From: Fimbriimonadaceae bacterium
GTDB taxonomy: Bacteria; Armatimonadota; Fimbriimonadia; Fimbriimonadales; Fimbriimonadaceae
Reading direction: 5' to 3'
NCBI GenBank assembly: GCA_019454145.1
Contig: CP075366.1
Location: forward strand, 2,087,564-2,151,563
Length of the DNA: 64,000 nucleotides
In this document: positions 26,625 through 34,832 of the stretch, piece after piece
Position numbering within the stretch: position 1 is the first letter of the stretch
How the letters are laid out: each line of letters opens with the position of its first letter
Notes under the pieces: model-generated
The model's database searches: none
Seen by the model: only the letters and a program-made list of their open reading frames with translations
Told to the model about the DNA's origin: nothing
Made by a program: the position numbers and the translations under genes

Positions 26625-28064
26625 ATGTCTTTTCGCATTAACTCAAACGTCGCAGCAATGAACGCCCTTCGCAACTTGGGCATGACCGGAGCATCGTTCT
26701 CCAAAAGCATCACACGACTTTCAACAGGTCTGCGCATCAACAGTGCAGCCGATGATCCAGCTGGCTTGATTGTCAGCGAAAACTTCCGCGCCCAAATCAC
26801 CGGCGTAACCCAAGCGATTCAAAACAACCAAGACGCAATGAACTACGCCAAGACAGCAGAAGGTTCATTAGAAGAAATTGCTCGCCTTCTTCGAGAAGGG
26901 CGACAGCTCGCAGTTGCCAGTGGTAACACGGCTCTGCTCGACGCAAACCAAATTCAAGCGAACCAAAACCAGTGGAATCTGATGGTCAATTCAATCAACC
27001 GAATTGCAACCGAAACCCAATTTGGCCGCAAACGACTTCTTGACGGTTCCAGTGGGGTCAACGCGAGTGTTGTCAACCTGGCAAACGTTAAAAACATTAG
27101 CCTCAGCGGTGTGTTTGGTGGACAATCTGTTACTCAAACAGGCGCCATTGACATCAACATCACCCAGGCGGCAACCCTTGCTACCGTTACTGGTAACCGA
27201 ACAGTGGCTTCCGCCAACGTTAACGCTTACTTGAACGCAGCAGTAGGTACGGCAGCAGGTCAATTCTCAATCAACGGCACCACTTTCCAAGTCAGCGCAA
27301 CCGATACTTGGGGACAAGTTGTTGCTCGAATCAACGAAGCCAGCGCATTCACTGGCGTTGTTGCAGAAGCTGTTCACAACGGGGCTACTGGTTCCATTAA
27401 GCTCTCAAGCACCACCTACGGTACAAAAGGCGACTTCCGAGTCTCTGACTCCGGCGTTCTGCACACAGCGGCTAACATTTATGGCCCAGCCGTGCCACCA
27501 ACCAACGCGATTGCTGACGTCACCATCGGTGGTCAAACCGTGACCATGAACGGCGGCATGATGGGCCATGACGGCTTGACTCTGACTGACACCGACGGCA
27601 ACGTTATCACTCTTCAGCCAGCGGCTGGGGTTGCTAACCTCACCGGTGCAGGACACGTCATTGTTGGATCGGCTCAATTCCAAACTGGCGGCAACGCTGG
27701 ACAGCGAACCACCTTGAGCATTGGTAGCTTCTTGAGCAGCGCTCTTGGAATTGATAACCTTGATCTCACCACCGCAAACGGTGTGAACAATGCGATCACT
27801 CAAATGGAAGCTGCAATCAGCGAACTCAGCCGAAAGCGAGGCGAAATCGGTTCGTTCATGCGAAACGTGCTGGAAAGCAATGTCCGATCACTCGGCATCG
27901 CTAAGGAAAACCTGGTTGCGACGGAATCTTCAATCCGCGACGTAGACATCGCTGAAGAAATGACCAACTACACCAAGTTGCAGATTCTTCAACAAAGCGG
28001 TTTGAGCGTTCTTGCCCAAGCTAACCAAGCCCCGCAAGGCGTATTGAGCCTGCTTCGGGGATAA
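26625..28064 (+). CDS. fliC: flagellin
   Basis: Filament subunit, 479 residues. Start ATG 26625 (MSFRINSNVAAMNA) follows GGAGG at 26611-26615. N-terminal D0/D1 domain (1-150) carries RLSTGLRINSAADDPAGL, and the C-terminal D1/D0 domain (about 390-479) carries RGEIGSFMRNVLESN and ends VLSLLRG. The central variable domain (about 155-385) is Thr/Asn/Gly rich, as expected for surface-exposed D2/D3. No other flagellar gene is in the window. A terminator follows. Confidence 0.95.
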   Translation: MSFRINSNVAAMNALRNLGMTGASFSKSITRLSTGLRINSAADDPAGLIVSENFRAQITGVTQAIQNNQDAMNYAKTAEGSLEEIARLLREGRQLAVASGNTALLDANQIQANQNQWNLMVNSINRIATETQFGRKRLLDGSSGVNASVVNLANVKNISLSGVFGGQSVTQTGAIDINITQAATLATVTGNRTVASANVNAYLNAAVGTAAGQFSINGTTFQVSATDTWGQVVARINEASAFTGVVAEAVHNGATGSIKLSSTTYGTKGDFRVSDSGVLHTAANIYGPAVPPTNAIADVTIGGQTVTMNGGMMGHDGLTLTDTDGNVITLQPAAGVANLTGAGHVIVGSAQFQTGGNAGQRTTLSIGSFLSSALGIDNLDLTTANGVNNAITQMEAAISELSRKRGEIGSFMRNVLESNVRSLGIAKENLVATESSIRDVDIAEEMTNYTKLQILQQSGLSVLAQANQAPQGVLSLLRG

Positions 28065-28098
28065 GATGAAGTGAAATTCAAAAAACCTTATAACGTGA

Positions 28099-28134
28099 AA
28101 AGACCGCCCGGGAAACTCCACCCGGGTAGTCTTT
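28099..28134 (+). terminator. intrinsic terminator after flagellin
   Basis: Inner stem CCCGGG (28107-28112 with 28121-28126) inside an outer stem AAAGAC/GTCTTT (28099-28104 with 28129-28134), followed by a T-rich stretch. Confidence 0.8.
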
Positions 28135-28185
28135 ATTTGTTTTGGTCGTTTAAGAACTCGACCATCCGGTTAGTTTTAGGTTCAA

Positions 28186-28623
28186 ATGACTGAGTATTCC
28201 GTAAGCACTGAAAAGGAGATGCGCGAACTAGGAAGCGAGCTTACTCGGGCCTGGAGGGTGGGAGATATTGTTTTGCTCAGCGGAGAACTCGGAGCCGGAA
28301 AAACGACGCTCGTTCGCGGAGTGCTCGAAGCATTGAACTGGGAAGGAGCGGTTCGGTCACCCAGCTTTACGCTGATGCAGGTTTATCCAACCAAAGTTCC
28401 GGTTCTTCATGCTGATTTGTATAGACTTACGGGAGCCGCAGGGATTGGCTTGGAGGAGTATTTTGAGGATCACTTGTGTTTGATCGAATGGCCCGATCGG
28501 CTCGGTGACTTAGTTGATCCGGCACAGTGTTGGAGAGTTCAGATTGACTTCGATGGTGAGGGTAGGAAAGTTAATGTTTTGGCTCCCTCAGAAAGTTGCA
28601 AGTTTCCGAATATAAATCCGTAG
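28186..28623 (+). CDS. tsaE: tRNA threonylcarbamoyladenosine biosynthesis ATPase TsaE
   Basis: Small P-loop ATPase that works with TsaB and TsaD in making t6A37 of ANN-decoding tRNAs. 145 residues. Walker A is GELGAGKTTLVRG near residue 34, the switch region SPSFTLMQ near 60, and VLHADLYRL plus LIEWPDRL complete the family pattern. Neither tsaB nor tsaD is adjacent. Confidence 0.94.
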   Translation: MTEYSVSTEKEMRELGSELTRAWRVGDIVLLSGELGAGKTTLVRGVLEALNWEGAVRSPSFTLMQVYPTKVPVLHADLYRLTGAAGIGLEEYFEDHLCLIEWPDRLGDLVDPAQCWRVQIDFDGEGRKVNVLAPSESCKFPNINP

Positions 28624-28656
28624 CTATTTGGGGTTGCCAACGTTCAACATCTTCGT

Positions 28657-28992
28657 ATGGACAGCCTAAAACCATTCATTCTCGGCTCATTAGCCACATT
28701 TGTTATCGGCAGTGCCTTATTTGGTGCTTCTGCCTATGCTGAATTCAACCAAGAACTAATCGGTAAGCAACAAAGTACGCATTTAATTACGCTCAAAGAA
28801 GATTCCTTCACGCTCATGATTTCTGCCGATTTGATTGATCTTGTCAACGCCTTTCACACAGAGAATGGGGTCGAAGTCCATATTTCTTCGGTAAACGATT
28901 TGTCGGGAGAAGTTAAAGAAATTGCTAGTTTGACTGTAACGGCCAAAGAGTTCAATAACTTCATGGCGGAAGTCAATAAATACAGAAAGTAA
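28657..28992 (+). CDS. small membrane-anchored protein of unknown function
   Basis: 111 residues. One hydrophobic segment at about 7-27 (ILGSLATFVIGSALFGASA) can act as an uncleaved anchor or signal peptide. The rest is a small mixed domain with no family I recognise. It begins 33 bases after tsaE on the same strand and is closed by a strong hairpin, which supports it being a real gene of the same transcript. Confidence 0.6.
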   Translation: MDSLKPFILGSLATFVIGSALFGASAYAEFNQELIGKQQSTHLITLKEDSFTLMISADLIDLVNAFHTENGVEVHISSVNDLSGEVKEIASLTVTAKEFNNFMAEVNKYRK

Positions 28993-28999
28993 ACGAAAA

Positions 29000-29030
29000 G
29001 TGGGCTGATTCGAAATGCGAATCAGCCCAC
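29000..29030. terminator. bidirectional terminator between the small membrane gene and gyrB
   Basis: A perfect 13-bp stem (GTGGGCTGATTCG at 29000-29012 with its complement at 29018-29030) around a 5-base loop, between two convergent stops. AAAA precedes and AATTT follows. Confidence 0.85.
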
Positions 29031-29037
29031 AATTTGC

Positions 29038-31113
29038 TTAGTAGTGCCAGTCGAGATCGCCAGCATCGCGGGCGTGCTTCATGATGAAGTCGCGGCGGGG
29101 TTCAACCTTATCGCCCATTAACCGCATGAACATAGTTTCGATTTCATTATCGAATTCCTTGTCGTAACCGACACGCACGAGTTGGCGGCTACTGATGTTC
29201 ATGGTCGTTTCCTCAAGTTCGTCGGAGTTCATTTCACCCAGACCTTTAAAGCGGGTAACCGAATAGTTCTTTTTCTTGAGGTTCTTCACGATGTCATCCC
29301 GATCTTCTTCGGTCATTGCATAGAATCGCTCGTCTTTCCCCGCTCGGATAACGAACAGAGGCGGCTGGGCAAAGTACAAGTAGCCCTCTGTGATCAGCGG
29401 CTTCATGTAGCGGTAGAAGAACGTGAGGAGCAAGGTGCGGATGTGTTCGCCGTCGACGTCGGCGTCAGTCATGATGATGACTTTGTGATAGCGCAATTTG
29501 CTAATGTCGAAGTGTTCGGACTTTCCGACTTCATCGGCTGGCTGTTCGCCTCCATCATCGGCTTGAGATCGGCTAGTTTGGATATCAACTCCTGCGCCAA
29601 GAGCCGCAATGAGTGACTTAATTTCTTCGTTGTCCAGTGCCTTATCAATACGGGCGCGTTCGACGTTTAGGATTTTTCCTCGGAGCGGCAATAGAGCCTG
29701 CGTGAGTCGGTCACGGGCTTGTTTTACTGTTCCACCTGCCGAATCACCTTCAACCAAGAACAGTTCGCATTCCTCCGGCTTACGGCTCACACAGTCGCTG
29801 AGCTTTCCAGGTAGGCCAAAGCTATCCATAGCTGAGGAGCGTTTTACGGCTTCTGCGGCTTTGCGCGCAGCTTCGCGAGCTTGTTGAGCGAGTTGGGCTT
29901 TTTCAACAACGCGTTTGGCAACCGCCGGATTTTCTTCTAGGTAGGTGCCAAGGCCGTCACCAACAAGTGAGTTAGTTGCCCCCTGAACTTCTGGCGTTAC
30001 AAGCTTAACTTTATCTTGCGAGTTGTAGCTCGGGTTTTGGATCTTCAATGAGATAACGGCGGTGACCCCTTCTGCTACGTCATCGGCGGTGAAATTCTTA
30101 TCCTTTTCTTTCAGCAAGTTCATCCGGCGGGCATAGCTATTGATGACCCGGGTGAGGGCTTGACCAAAACCAGAAACGTGAGTTCCACCATCCGGTTGAT
30201 GTATGTTATTGCAGTAAGCAAGAATGTTTGTATGGAAGCCTGTGTTGTACTGAAGGGCTACTTCAAGTTCCATATCTTCACGAACTCGGTGGAAATAAAT
30301 TGGTTTGTGAATCGCGGTTTCCGCATCATTCACGTCTTCAACCAATTGGACGATTCCTTTCTCGAAGTAGAACTCTTCGCTGTTTTCTGGGTCGTTTTCA
30401 ATAGTGAAAATAAATCGAACCGCAGGGTTGAGGTAGGCAAGTTCTTTCATTCGGCGGCGAATGATGTGCGGATCATGTTCTACAACTGTAAGAGCGGTTG
30501 GATCTGGCTTCCAGTGTTGGATTGTCCCGTTGCCTTTGGACTTTCCGATTTCTTCAACATCGGTGACAGGAGTTCCGGCTTCAAATCGCTGACGATAGAG
30601 TTTGCCGTTGCGCTTTACCGTGGTTTCCATCCACTCCGAGAGAGCGTTGGTACAAGAAATCCCAACTCCGTGCAGACCGCCAGAGACTTTGTAGCCTCCA
30701 CCATCGCCGAACTTACCGCCTGCGTGGAGTTTGGTCATGATAACGGTGAGCGCCGAGATTCCCTCTTTCTCGTGCATGTCCACCGGAATCCCGCGACCAT
30801 TATCTTCTACGGAGATTGAGCCGTTTTCGTATAGAACAACCGTGATCGTGTCGCAGTGGCCCGCCATGGCCTCGTCAACTGCGTTGTCCAGTGCCTCGCG
30901 AAACATCTGGTGAAGGCCTTTCTTGCCGTTGTCGCCAACATACATGCCAGGGCGCTTGCGGACAGCCTCTAAACCTTCCAGAACCGTGATGCTGCTTGCA
31001 TCATAGGTGCCTTCAATTTTCTTGGTGAGTTTATCGGCGGCGGTTGCCTCGCGAGATGAAATATCTTGTGGCTTTTCGATCTCTGGATTTTGCGGCTCTA
31101 CGTTTTCGCTCAT
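29038..31113 (-). CDS. gyrB: DNA gyrase subunit B
   Basis: ATPase subunit of gyrase. 691 residues: GHKL ATP-binding domain with EALDNAVDEAMAG, EDNGRGIPVD and GGLHGVGISC, the transducer domain, then TOPRIM motifs EGDSAGGTVKQ and MTDADVDGEHIRTLL, and the C-terminal GLGEMNSDELEETT. The length and lack of the Gram-negative insert fit the short GyrB type. A non-conserved stretch with Glu/Gln (about 520-535) lies inside TOPRIM. gyrA is not adjacent. ParE cannot be fully excluded without phylogeny. Confidence 0.93.
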   Translation of the reverse strand: MSENVEPQNPEIEKPQDISSREATAADKLTKKIEGTYDASSITVLEGLEAVRKRPGMYVGDNGKKGLHQMFREALDNAVDEAMAGHCDTITVVLYENGSISVEDNGRGIPVDMHEKEGISALTVIMTKLHAGGKFGDGGGYKVSGGLHGVGISCTNALSEWMETTVKRNGKLYRQRFEAGTPVTDVEEIGKSKGNGTIQHWKPDPTALTVVEHDPHIIRRRMKELAYLNPAVRFIFTIENDPENSEEFYFEKGIVQLVEDVNDAETAIHKPIYFHRVREDMELEVALQYNTGFHTNILAYCNNIHQPDGGTHVSGFGQALTRVINSYARRMNLLKEKDKNFTADDVAEGVTAVISLKIQNPSYNSQDKVKLVTPEVQGATNSLVGDGLGTYLEENPAVAKRVVEKAQLAQQAREAARKAAEAVKRSSAMDSFGLPGKLSDCVSRKPEECELFLVEGDSAGGTVKQARDRLTQALLPLRGKILNVERARIDKALDNEEIKSLIAALGAGVDIQTSRSQADDGGEQPADEVGKSEHFDISKLRYHKVIIMTDADVDGEHIRTLLLTFFYRYMKPLITEGYLYFAQPPLFVIRAGKDERFYAMTEEDRDDIVKNLKKKNYSVTRFKGLGEMNSDELEETTMNISSRQLVRVGYDKEFDNEIETMFMRLMGDKVEPRRDFIMKHARDAGDLDWHY

Positions 31114-31128
31114 GAGGGTGATATGGGG

Positions 31129-31187
31129 CCTGGAAAATCCAGGTTAAAATGAACCTAGATTATACCCGGCAATTTCCCCATGATAAA
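31129..31187 (-). promoter_or_regulatory. gyrB promoter and leader with two small hairpins
   Basis: On the minus strand TATAAT (31164-31159) with a weak -35 TTTATC (31187-31182) at 17 bases. The leader then contains AGGTT/AACCT (31156-31141) and CCTGGA/TCCAGG (31143-31129) inverted repeats before the ATG at 31113. These could shape translation or be supercoiling-sensitive elements; that is speculation. Confidence 0.5.
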
Positions 31188-31235
31188 GGACGGTTTTGTG
31201 CCTACTAAAGAGTCAGGAAAAAGCTAGTTTGAGAC

Positions 31236-31808
31236 TTAGTCAACCATCTTCCAGCGAGAGGTTCGCACGAACCCTGCCTTGCCTTTCAGAATGGTTTCCA
31301 GAGAGCTATTTTCTACCGTTCGCTCAATCGCTTTTTTGTCCCAGATTGTAAAAAATCCGAGTCCGCCACGGGCCAAAGTGATCGGCATCGCGACTTGGTA
31401 CTTGCCGTCGGCATTCAGAGTGTTGCCATCCACCAGCACCGTTCGGATGCGCTCATCTGGATTGGCTGATTTACTGAACGACACTTCTAATCCAGAAATC
31501 TGTAAAAAGCTCGGGTTAGCAGAAGGATATAGGCTGACTGACCGCTCAAGCGCGAGTTTGATTTGTTTGCCCGTGAGATTTACGACTGCAATTTCGTCGG
31601 TACCAAACTTAACATAAGTGCTGAGATCGCCTTTGCCTTCTTCATTCAGCATTCCAGCGGGGATCCAGGCGATATCGGTTCCGGCAAACTGCTTAATTTC
31701 GTCCGCTATCGCTTGGCCAGGGCCAAACGCTTCCTTATCCGGCCCGGTTGCCTGAAGCACGGGGGTCAGAATCAAAATTGCGGCGAGCACGGAATTAAGA
31801 CGGTTCAT
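31236..31808 (-). CDS. secreted stand-alone 5'-nucleotidase C-terminal domain protein
   Basis: 190 residues from ATG 31808, which opens directly on a signal peptide (MNRLNSVLAAILILTPVLQA). The mature part matches the substrate-binding C-terminal domain of secreted 5'-nucleotidases/UDP-sugar hydrolases: an ADEIKQFAGTDIAWIPAG segment, VVNLTGKQIKLALERSV and a late YQVAMPITLARGG strand. The N-terminal metallophosphatase domain that carries the metal site is absent, so it cannot be a nucleotidase on its own. It may be a nucleotide-binding protein or a partner of a separate phosphatase. Confidence 0.65.
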   Translation of the reverse strand: MNRLNSVLAAILILTPVLQATGPDKEAFGPGQAIADEIKQFAGTDIAWIPAGMLNEEGKGDLSTYVKFGTDEIAVVNLTGKQIKLALERSVSLYPSANPSFLQISGLEVSFSKSANPDERIRTVLVDGNTLNADGKYQVAMPITLARGGLGFFTIWDKKAIERTVENSSLETILKGKAGFVRTSRWKMVD

Positions 31809-31908
31809 TTCGGAAATGAGAATCACTGCTCTCAATCAATTATTAGATGTTCGAGCAGTGATGTCGTATCAATTATTGGGCCTTTTTCAGATTTAGCCAG
31901 GATTAAAC

Positions 31909-32334
31909 TTAAAAGTTTGTGTCAATACCCATCGAACGAGCGGTTCCCGCAACGATTTTGATGGCTTCTTCCACATCGTCGGTGTTCAAGTCGGCCATCT
32001 TAGCTTTGGCGACTTCAATCGCTTTTTCTTTGGTCAACATACCGGCGGATTCTTTACTGGGGTTGCTGCTTCCTTTTTTGATGCCCATCGCGTTCAATAT
32101 CAGTGCGCTCATCAGCGGTTGTTTGACAATGAACGTGTAAGAACGGTCTTCGAAAACGGTGATTTCAACGGGGAGTTTGAATCCCATTTGTTTAGCGGTC
32201 ATTTCGTTGAATTTCTTAAGAAATTCCATCATGTTGATACCGGCTTGACCGAGGGCGGGACCGACTGGAGGAGCGGGGTTACCTTTTCCTGCGTCGATGT
32301 TCAACTTGATGACACTGGTCACTTTTTTTGCCAT
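31909..32334 (-). CDS. rplK: 50S ribosomal protein L11
   Basis: Ribosomal GTPase-centre protein that binds 23S rRNA helices 43/44. 141 residues; NIDAGKGNPAPPVGPALGQ at 11-29 is the conserved proline-rich switch, and GTARSMGI closes the C-terminal RNA-binding domain. It lies alone: neither rplA downstream nor nusG/secE upstream, which is the usual arrangement. It has its own TATAAT promoter and a leader of about 75 bases. Confidence 0.97.
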   Translation of the reverse strand: MAKKVTSVIKLNIDAGKGNPAPPVGPALGQAGINMMEFLKKFNEMTAKQMGFKLPVEITVFEDRSYTFIVKQPLMSALILNAMGIKKGSSNPSKESAGMLTKEKAIEVAKAKMADLNTDDVEEAIKIVAGTARSMGIDTNF

Positions 32335-32401
32335 GAAAAATTCTCCAATTGCCGCGGAAAGGAGCCAAGAACTGTGGAAGCGTCAGCCAGGTCGCCAAAT
32401 G

Positions 32402-32422
32402 CGGTTGCAACCGGGAATTATA
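32402..32422 (-). promoter_or_regulatory. rplK promoter with palindrome at the predicted start site
   Basis: On the minus strand TATAAT (32422-32417) is a perfect -10. Just downstream, CGGTTGCAACCG (32402-32413) is a perfect 12-bp palindrome covering the predicted transcription start. No -35 of normal strength is seen. The palindrome could be an operator or a 5'-end hairpin. Confidence 0.5.
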
Positions 32423-32654
32423 TCCGGTTTAGGCTAGGTTCGCGGGACCCTGGAAATCAAGCGAAAATCTCTATCAACGCTATCACGGCGTGTAGCAAAT
32501 TAATGCCGTATATCGTATTAACAATATCCAGCCATAGCAAATCCAAGTAACATTCTTCCTACTTTTATACAACGGGGCTTCGTCTGATGTATAGTTTTGC
32601 GCGAGGCATTGGGCTTAGCTGATCAAAAAAGTTTTCGGGGAATTAAGGTAAAAG

Positions 32655-32667
32655 TACTTCTGAAGTA
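32655..32667 (+). promoter_or_regulatory. dyad upstream of the three-gene cassette
   Basis: TACTTC and GAAGTA are perfect inverted hexamers around one T, 50 bases before the first cassette gene. A site for a small dimeric regulator is possible, as autoregulation is common in toxin-antitoxin operons, but no DNA-binding domain is recognised in the cassette proteins. Confidence 0.3.
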
Positions 32668-32717
32668 GCTGAAGACGACTGAAATTGAACCAAGAATGAC
32701 TACTAGGCGTCAATGAA

Positions 32718-33485
32718 ATGAGTTTGAGAAGCGAAGACGGAGCAAAATTTGATGACTTCACTTATACGTTGTCGCCTATTCGTGAAGCCATGTTTGGAAT
32801 CCAATTTGAAGAGGATTCACCAGATTGCATACATTTATTGCAAAAGGTGGAGAGCGCCCTTTCTGATTTTAGCTTTTTGGATCATAAAACCAACTCAAAG
32901 CGCAAATCAGGTATCGGGTTTTTCCCGCTAAGCGAAGCTCATCCAACATTCGTGATATCTAACGATTATAGCATCGTGGTTCAGGCTTCAAAGCGCACCT
33001 TCGCCGTTAATTACAGGTCACCCTATAAAGGGTGGCACGTTTTCCAGATTCAACTTAAGAATATTTTTTCCGCTATCGAGGAGAGCCTGTCTGCAAATTC
33101 GATTCATGATACTTGCTTGCGGTATGTAAACCAAGTAAACATGTCAAAAATGGGAGAACGATCTATCTTCGACCTATTTGAACTTTTGCCCCTTTCGCCG
33201 AGTACATATGAAGTTAGGGATGTAGGTAATTTTTCGATAAAGTTAGAGTATGATGTTGCCGAGCAGAGAATGCTTGTAGCTGATATGTCCACTTACTTTG
33301 AAAGTGATGAAAATTATGGAGTTTCCCTTATCGTCTCTTCGTTTGACTTCGTTGAGCAACCTCTGGATTTACGCGCCCTCATGTCTAGTGTTGATGAACA
33401 ACATTTAGAAAATAAAAAGTTTTGGCGAGCAGCAATACGTGACGAGTTGCATCAATTTTATCTGAGCGGAGGAAAGCATGAGTAG
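32718..33485 (+). CDS. TIGR04255-like protein, first gene of AT-rich cassette
   Basis: 255 residues, no signal peptide, predicted cytoplasmic. The layout resembles TIGR04255 family proteins: an N-terminal PIREAMFGIQF strand (about 18-28), the central YSIVVQASKRTFAVN and PYKGWHVFQIQ segments, RYVNQVNMSK near 135, and a C-terminal helix with FWRAAIRDELHQFY, the place where the family has its final acidic helix. The molecular function of this family is not established. Its stop overlaps the next gene by 8 bases. Codon and base use differ from neighbours. Confidence 0.65.
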   Translation: MSLRSEDGAKFDDFTYTLSPIREAMFGIQFEEDSPDCIHLLQKVESALSDFSFLDHKTNSKRKSGIGFFPLSEAHPTFVISNDYSIVVQASKRTFAVNYRSPYKGWHVFQIQLKNIFSAIEESLSANSIHDTCLRYVNQVNMSKMGERSIFDLFELLPLSPSTYEVRDVGNFSIKLEYDVAEQRMLVADMSTYFESDENYGVSLIVSSFDFVEQPLDLRALMSSVDEQHLENKKFWRAAIRDELHQFYLSGGKHE

Positions 33486-34080
33486 CGCAGGTGCTCGATT
33501 AGTCCCAAAATTAGATTTCGACACTAGTAGAAAACTAGCTGATCGTAATCTTTCTTGGATAATCCCTATCTCAAAGGATGTTTTCCCACCCCCTAGTTTT
33601 CCTGACCTAGTAGTTTCTCTCATTTACGATGTAAGAGAAGCTTGCAAAGTTGCAACCGCATTACGTAGTTTGCCATTTTATGGGCCAACTGCAGCTGAGT
33701 ATGCTTGCGTACCTCATCTCTCGATTGATGAGAATCCAGAGTATCGAGATAGCGTGTTAAGGTGTTTTTTCTTAAAAAATGAACCTGAAATTCGTCAGTT
33801 TCTTGAAATTCATCCTAAGTACATTTCCTATCTGGATCAACTTGTCGATAAAGTGAATAATTCTCCTTTTAGCAAATATCTACCTGATCTCGAATTATCG
33901 TTTCTCATGGATTGGGAAGAAGCCGAAATACTTTTTGTAGGAGTATTGTCTTCTTCAAATTATCAATCTTCTGACTTAGTAAAGTGGCTGGTGGAAAATT
34001 GGCAAATTTTTATTGACGATGACTGCATTGATAACTTTGCTTTAGGAGAAGTTGCGGAGAATGTCAAGTCAAATCAATGA
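33478..34080 (+). CDS. unknown protein, second gene of AT-rich cassette
   Basis: 200 residues, cytoplasmic, no family recognised with confidence. The start ATG at 33478 follows a GGAGG-like site (GCGGAGGAAAGC) inside the preceding gene. The C-terminal half (LPDLELSFLMDWEEAEI, then LVKWLVENW) has the feel of an alpha/beta domain in which an acidic strand is followed by a Trp-rich helix. The third gene overlaps its 3' end by 20 bases. Tight packing says the three products act together. By position it is a candidate partner or antidote of the HEPN protein, which is inference. Confidence 0.6.
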   Translation: MSSAGARLVPKLDFDTSRKLADRNLSWIIPISKDVFPPPSFPDLVVSLIYDVREACKVATALRSLPFYGPTAAEYACVPHLSIDENPEYRDSVLRCFFLKNEPEIRQFLEIHPKYISYLDQLVDKVNNSPFSKYLPDLELSFLMDWEEAEILFVGVLSSSNYQSSDLVKWLVENWQIFIDDDCIDNFALGEVAENVKSNQ

Positions 34081-34459
34081 ATTTTTAGACTCAGCAAAGT
34101 GGATTCATAAACTTGGAACACGTGCTCAGAAGGCACATATTAAGGAGAGCTACTTCAGAGCTTCGGCGAGTCGATCGTATTATGCCGCATACCATTCGCT
34201 TCGGGATTTTTGTATAGAAAATTATGGCGAAGTGTGGGATTCATATCAATTAAGAGACGACGTAAAAGATAAGGGGTTACATGAAAGGTTGATCAGGTTT
34301 GTACGAAATGAAGTTGATCGAACACTAAGCGCAAAAATGAGCAATTTGAAAGCGTTACGTACAAAGGCTGACTATCAAATTCTGGAAGCATTTAACGAGT
34401 CAGATGCTATTTATATGCAAGAACGGTGTGCGGAGCTAGTTGAACGGTGCAAGCTTTGA
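34061..34459 (+). CDS. HEPN-domain protein, third gene of AT-rich cassette
   Basis: 132 residues, all alpha. The core SRSYYAAYHSLRDFC holds Arg-x6-His, the HEPN RNase-type signature (consensus R-x4-6-H), and the later LRTKADYQI matches the C-terminal helix of UPF0332/MNT-HEPN proteins. HEPN domains are frequent RNases in toxin-antitoxin and phage-defence systems. Here the usual nucleotidyltransferase partner is absent, and the partners are a TIGR04255-like and an unknown protein. I chose ATG 34061 over TTG 34052. Confidence 0.7.
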   Translation: MSSQINEFLDSAKWIHKLGTRAQKAHIKESYFRASASRSYYAAYHSLRDFCIENYGEVWDSYQLRDDVKDKGLHERLIRFVRNEVDRTLSAKMSNLKALRTKADYQILEAFNESDAIYMQERCAELVERCKL

Positions 34460-34465
34460 ACTGAA

Positions 34466-34477
34466 CATAATCAATCC
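34466..34477 (+). promoter_or_regulatory. -10-like element of the HIT gene
   Basis: CATAAT at 34466-34471 stands 6 bases before the ATG at 34478, directly after the end of the cassette. Predicted leaderless start. Confidence 0.35.
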
Positions 34478-34825
34478 ATGCCGACTTTGTTCACCAAGAT
34501 TATCAACCGCGAGATTCCGGCGGAGATCATATACGAAGATTCTCATGTGGTTGCGTTCAAAGATATTCAGCCCCAAGCCCCGGTTCATGTGTTGATTGTG
34601 CCTCGGCAGGAAGTTGTGAGCATCGCCGAACTTCCGGAAGAAGGCGACCATCGGCATTTACTGAATGCCGCCAAAAAAATTGCTGAGCAGCTCGGCCTCA
34701 GCAGTTTTCGGCTCGTAATCAACACTGGCCCGGATGCTGGGCAGACGGTTTTTCATCTCCATATGCACTTGCTGGGCGGCGATCAACTCGGGCATTTCGG
34801 CGTACCAGGTTTCGGAGAATCTTAG
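34478..34825 (+). CDS. HIT family protein (HinT-like nucleotide phosphoramidase)
   Basis: 115 residues, the size of bacterial HinT/YcfF proteins that hydrolyse adenosine phosphoramidates and adenylated lysine. The histidine triad HLHMHLLGG is at about 96-104, and FTKIINREIPAEIIYED plus VHVLIVPR are conserved upstream strands. GC content returns here to about 60% (36 of 60 bases from 34681), against about 33% in the cassette line beginning at 33961, so it belongs to the host backbone. Confidence 0.92.
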   Translation: MPTLFTKIINREIPAEIIYEDSHVVAFKDIQPQAPVHVLIVPRQEVVSIAELPEEGDHRHLLNAAKKIAEQLGLSSFRLVINTGPDAGQTVFHLHMHLLGGDQLGHFGVPGFGES

Positions 34826-34832
34826 TTCGGCA

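Larger units (their letters stand above)
32335..32717. other. non-coding region between rplK and the AT-rich cassette
   Basis: 383 bases without a credible gene. It contains the rplK leader, palindrome and promoter on the left. AGGTTCGCGGG at 32436-32446 recurs in inverted orientation at 34841-34851 beyond the cassette. On the right, TACTTC-T-GAAGTA (32655-32667) is an operator-like dyad about 50 bases before the cassette's first gene. The middle part is AT-rich and I see no tRNA or known RNA in it. Confidence 0.6.

Noticed and set aside
30160-30819. Open frame of 219 codons antisense to gyrB
   Set aside because: gyrB is unmistakable here; the antisense frame has no recognisable motif or ribosome-binding site.
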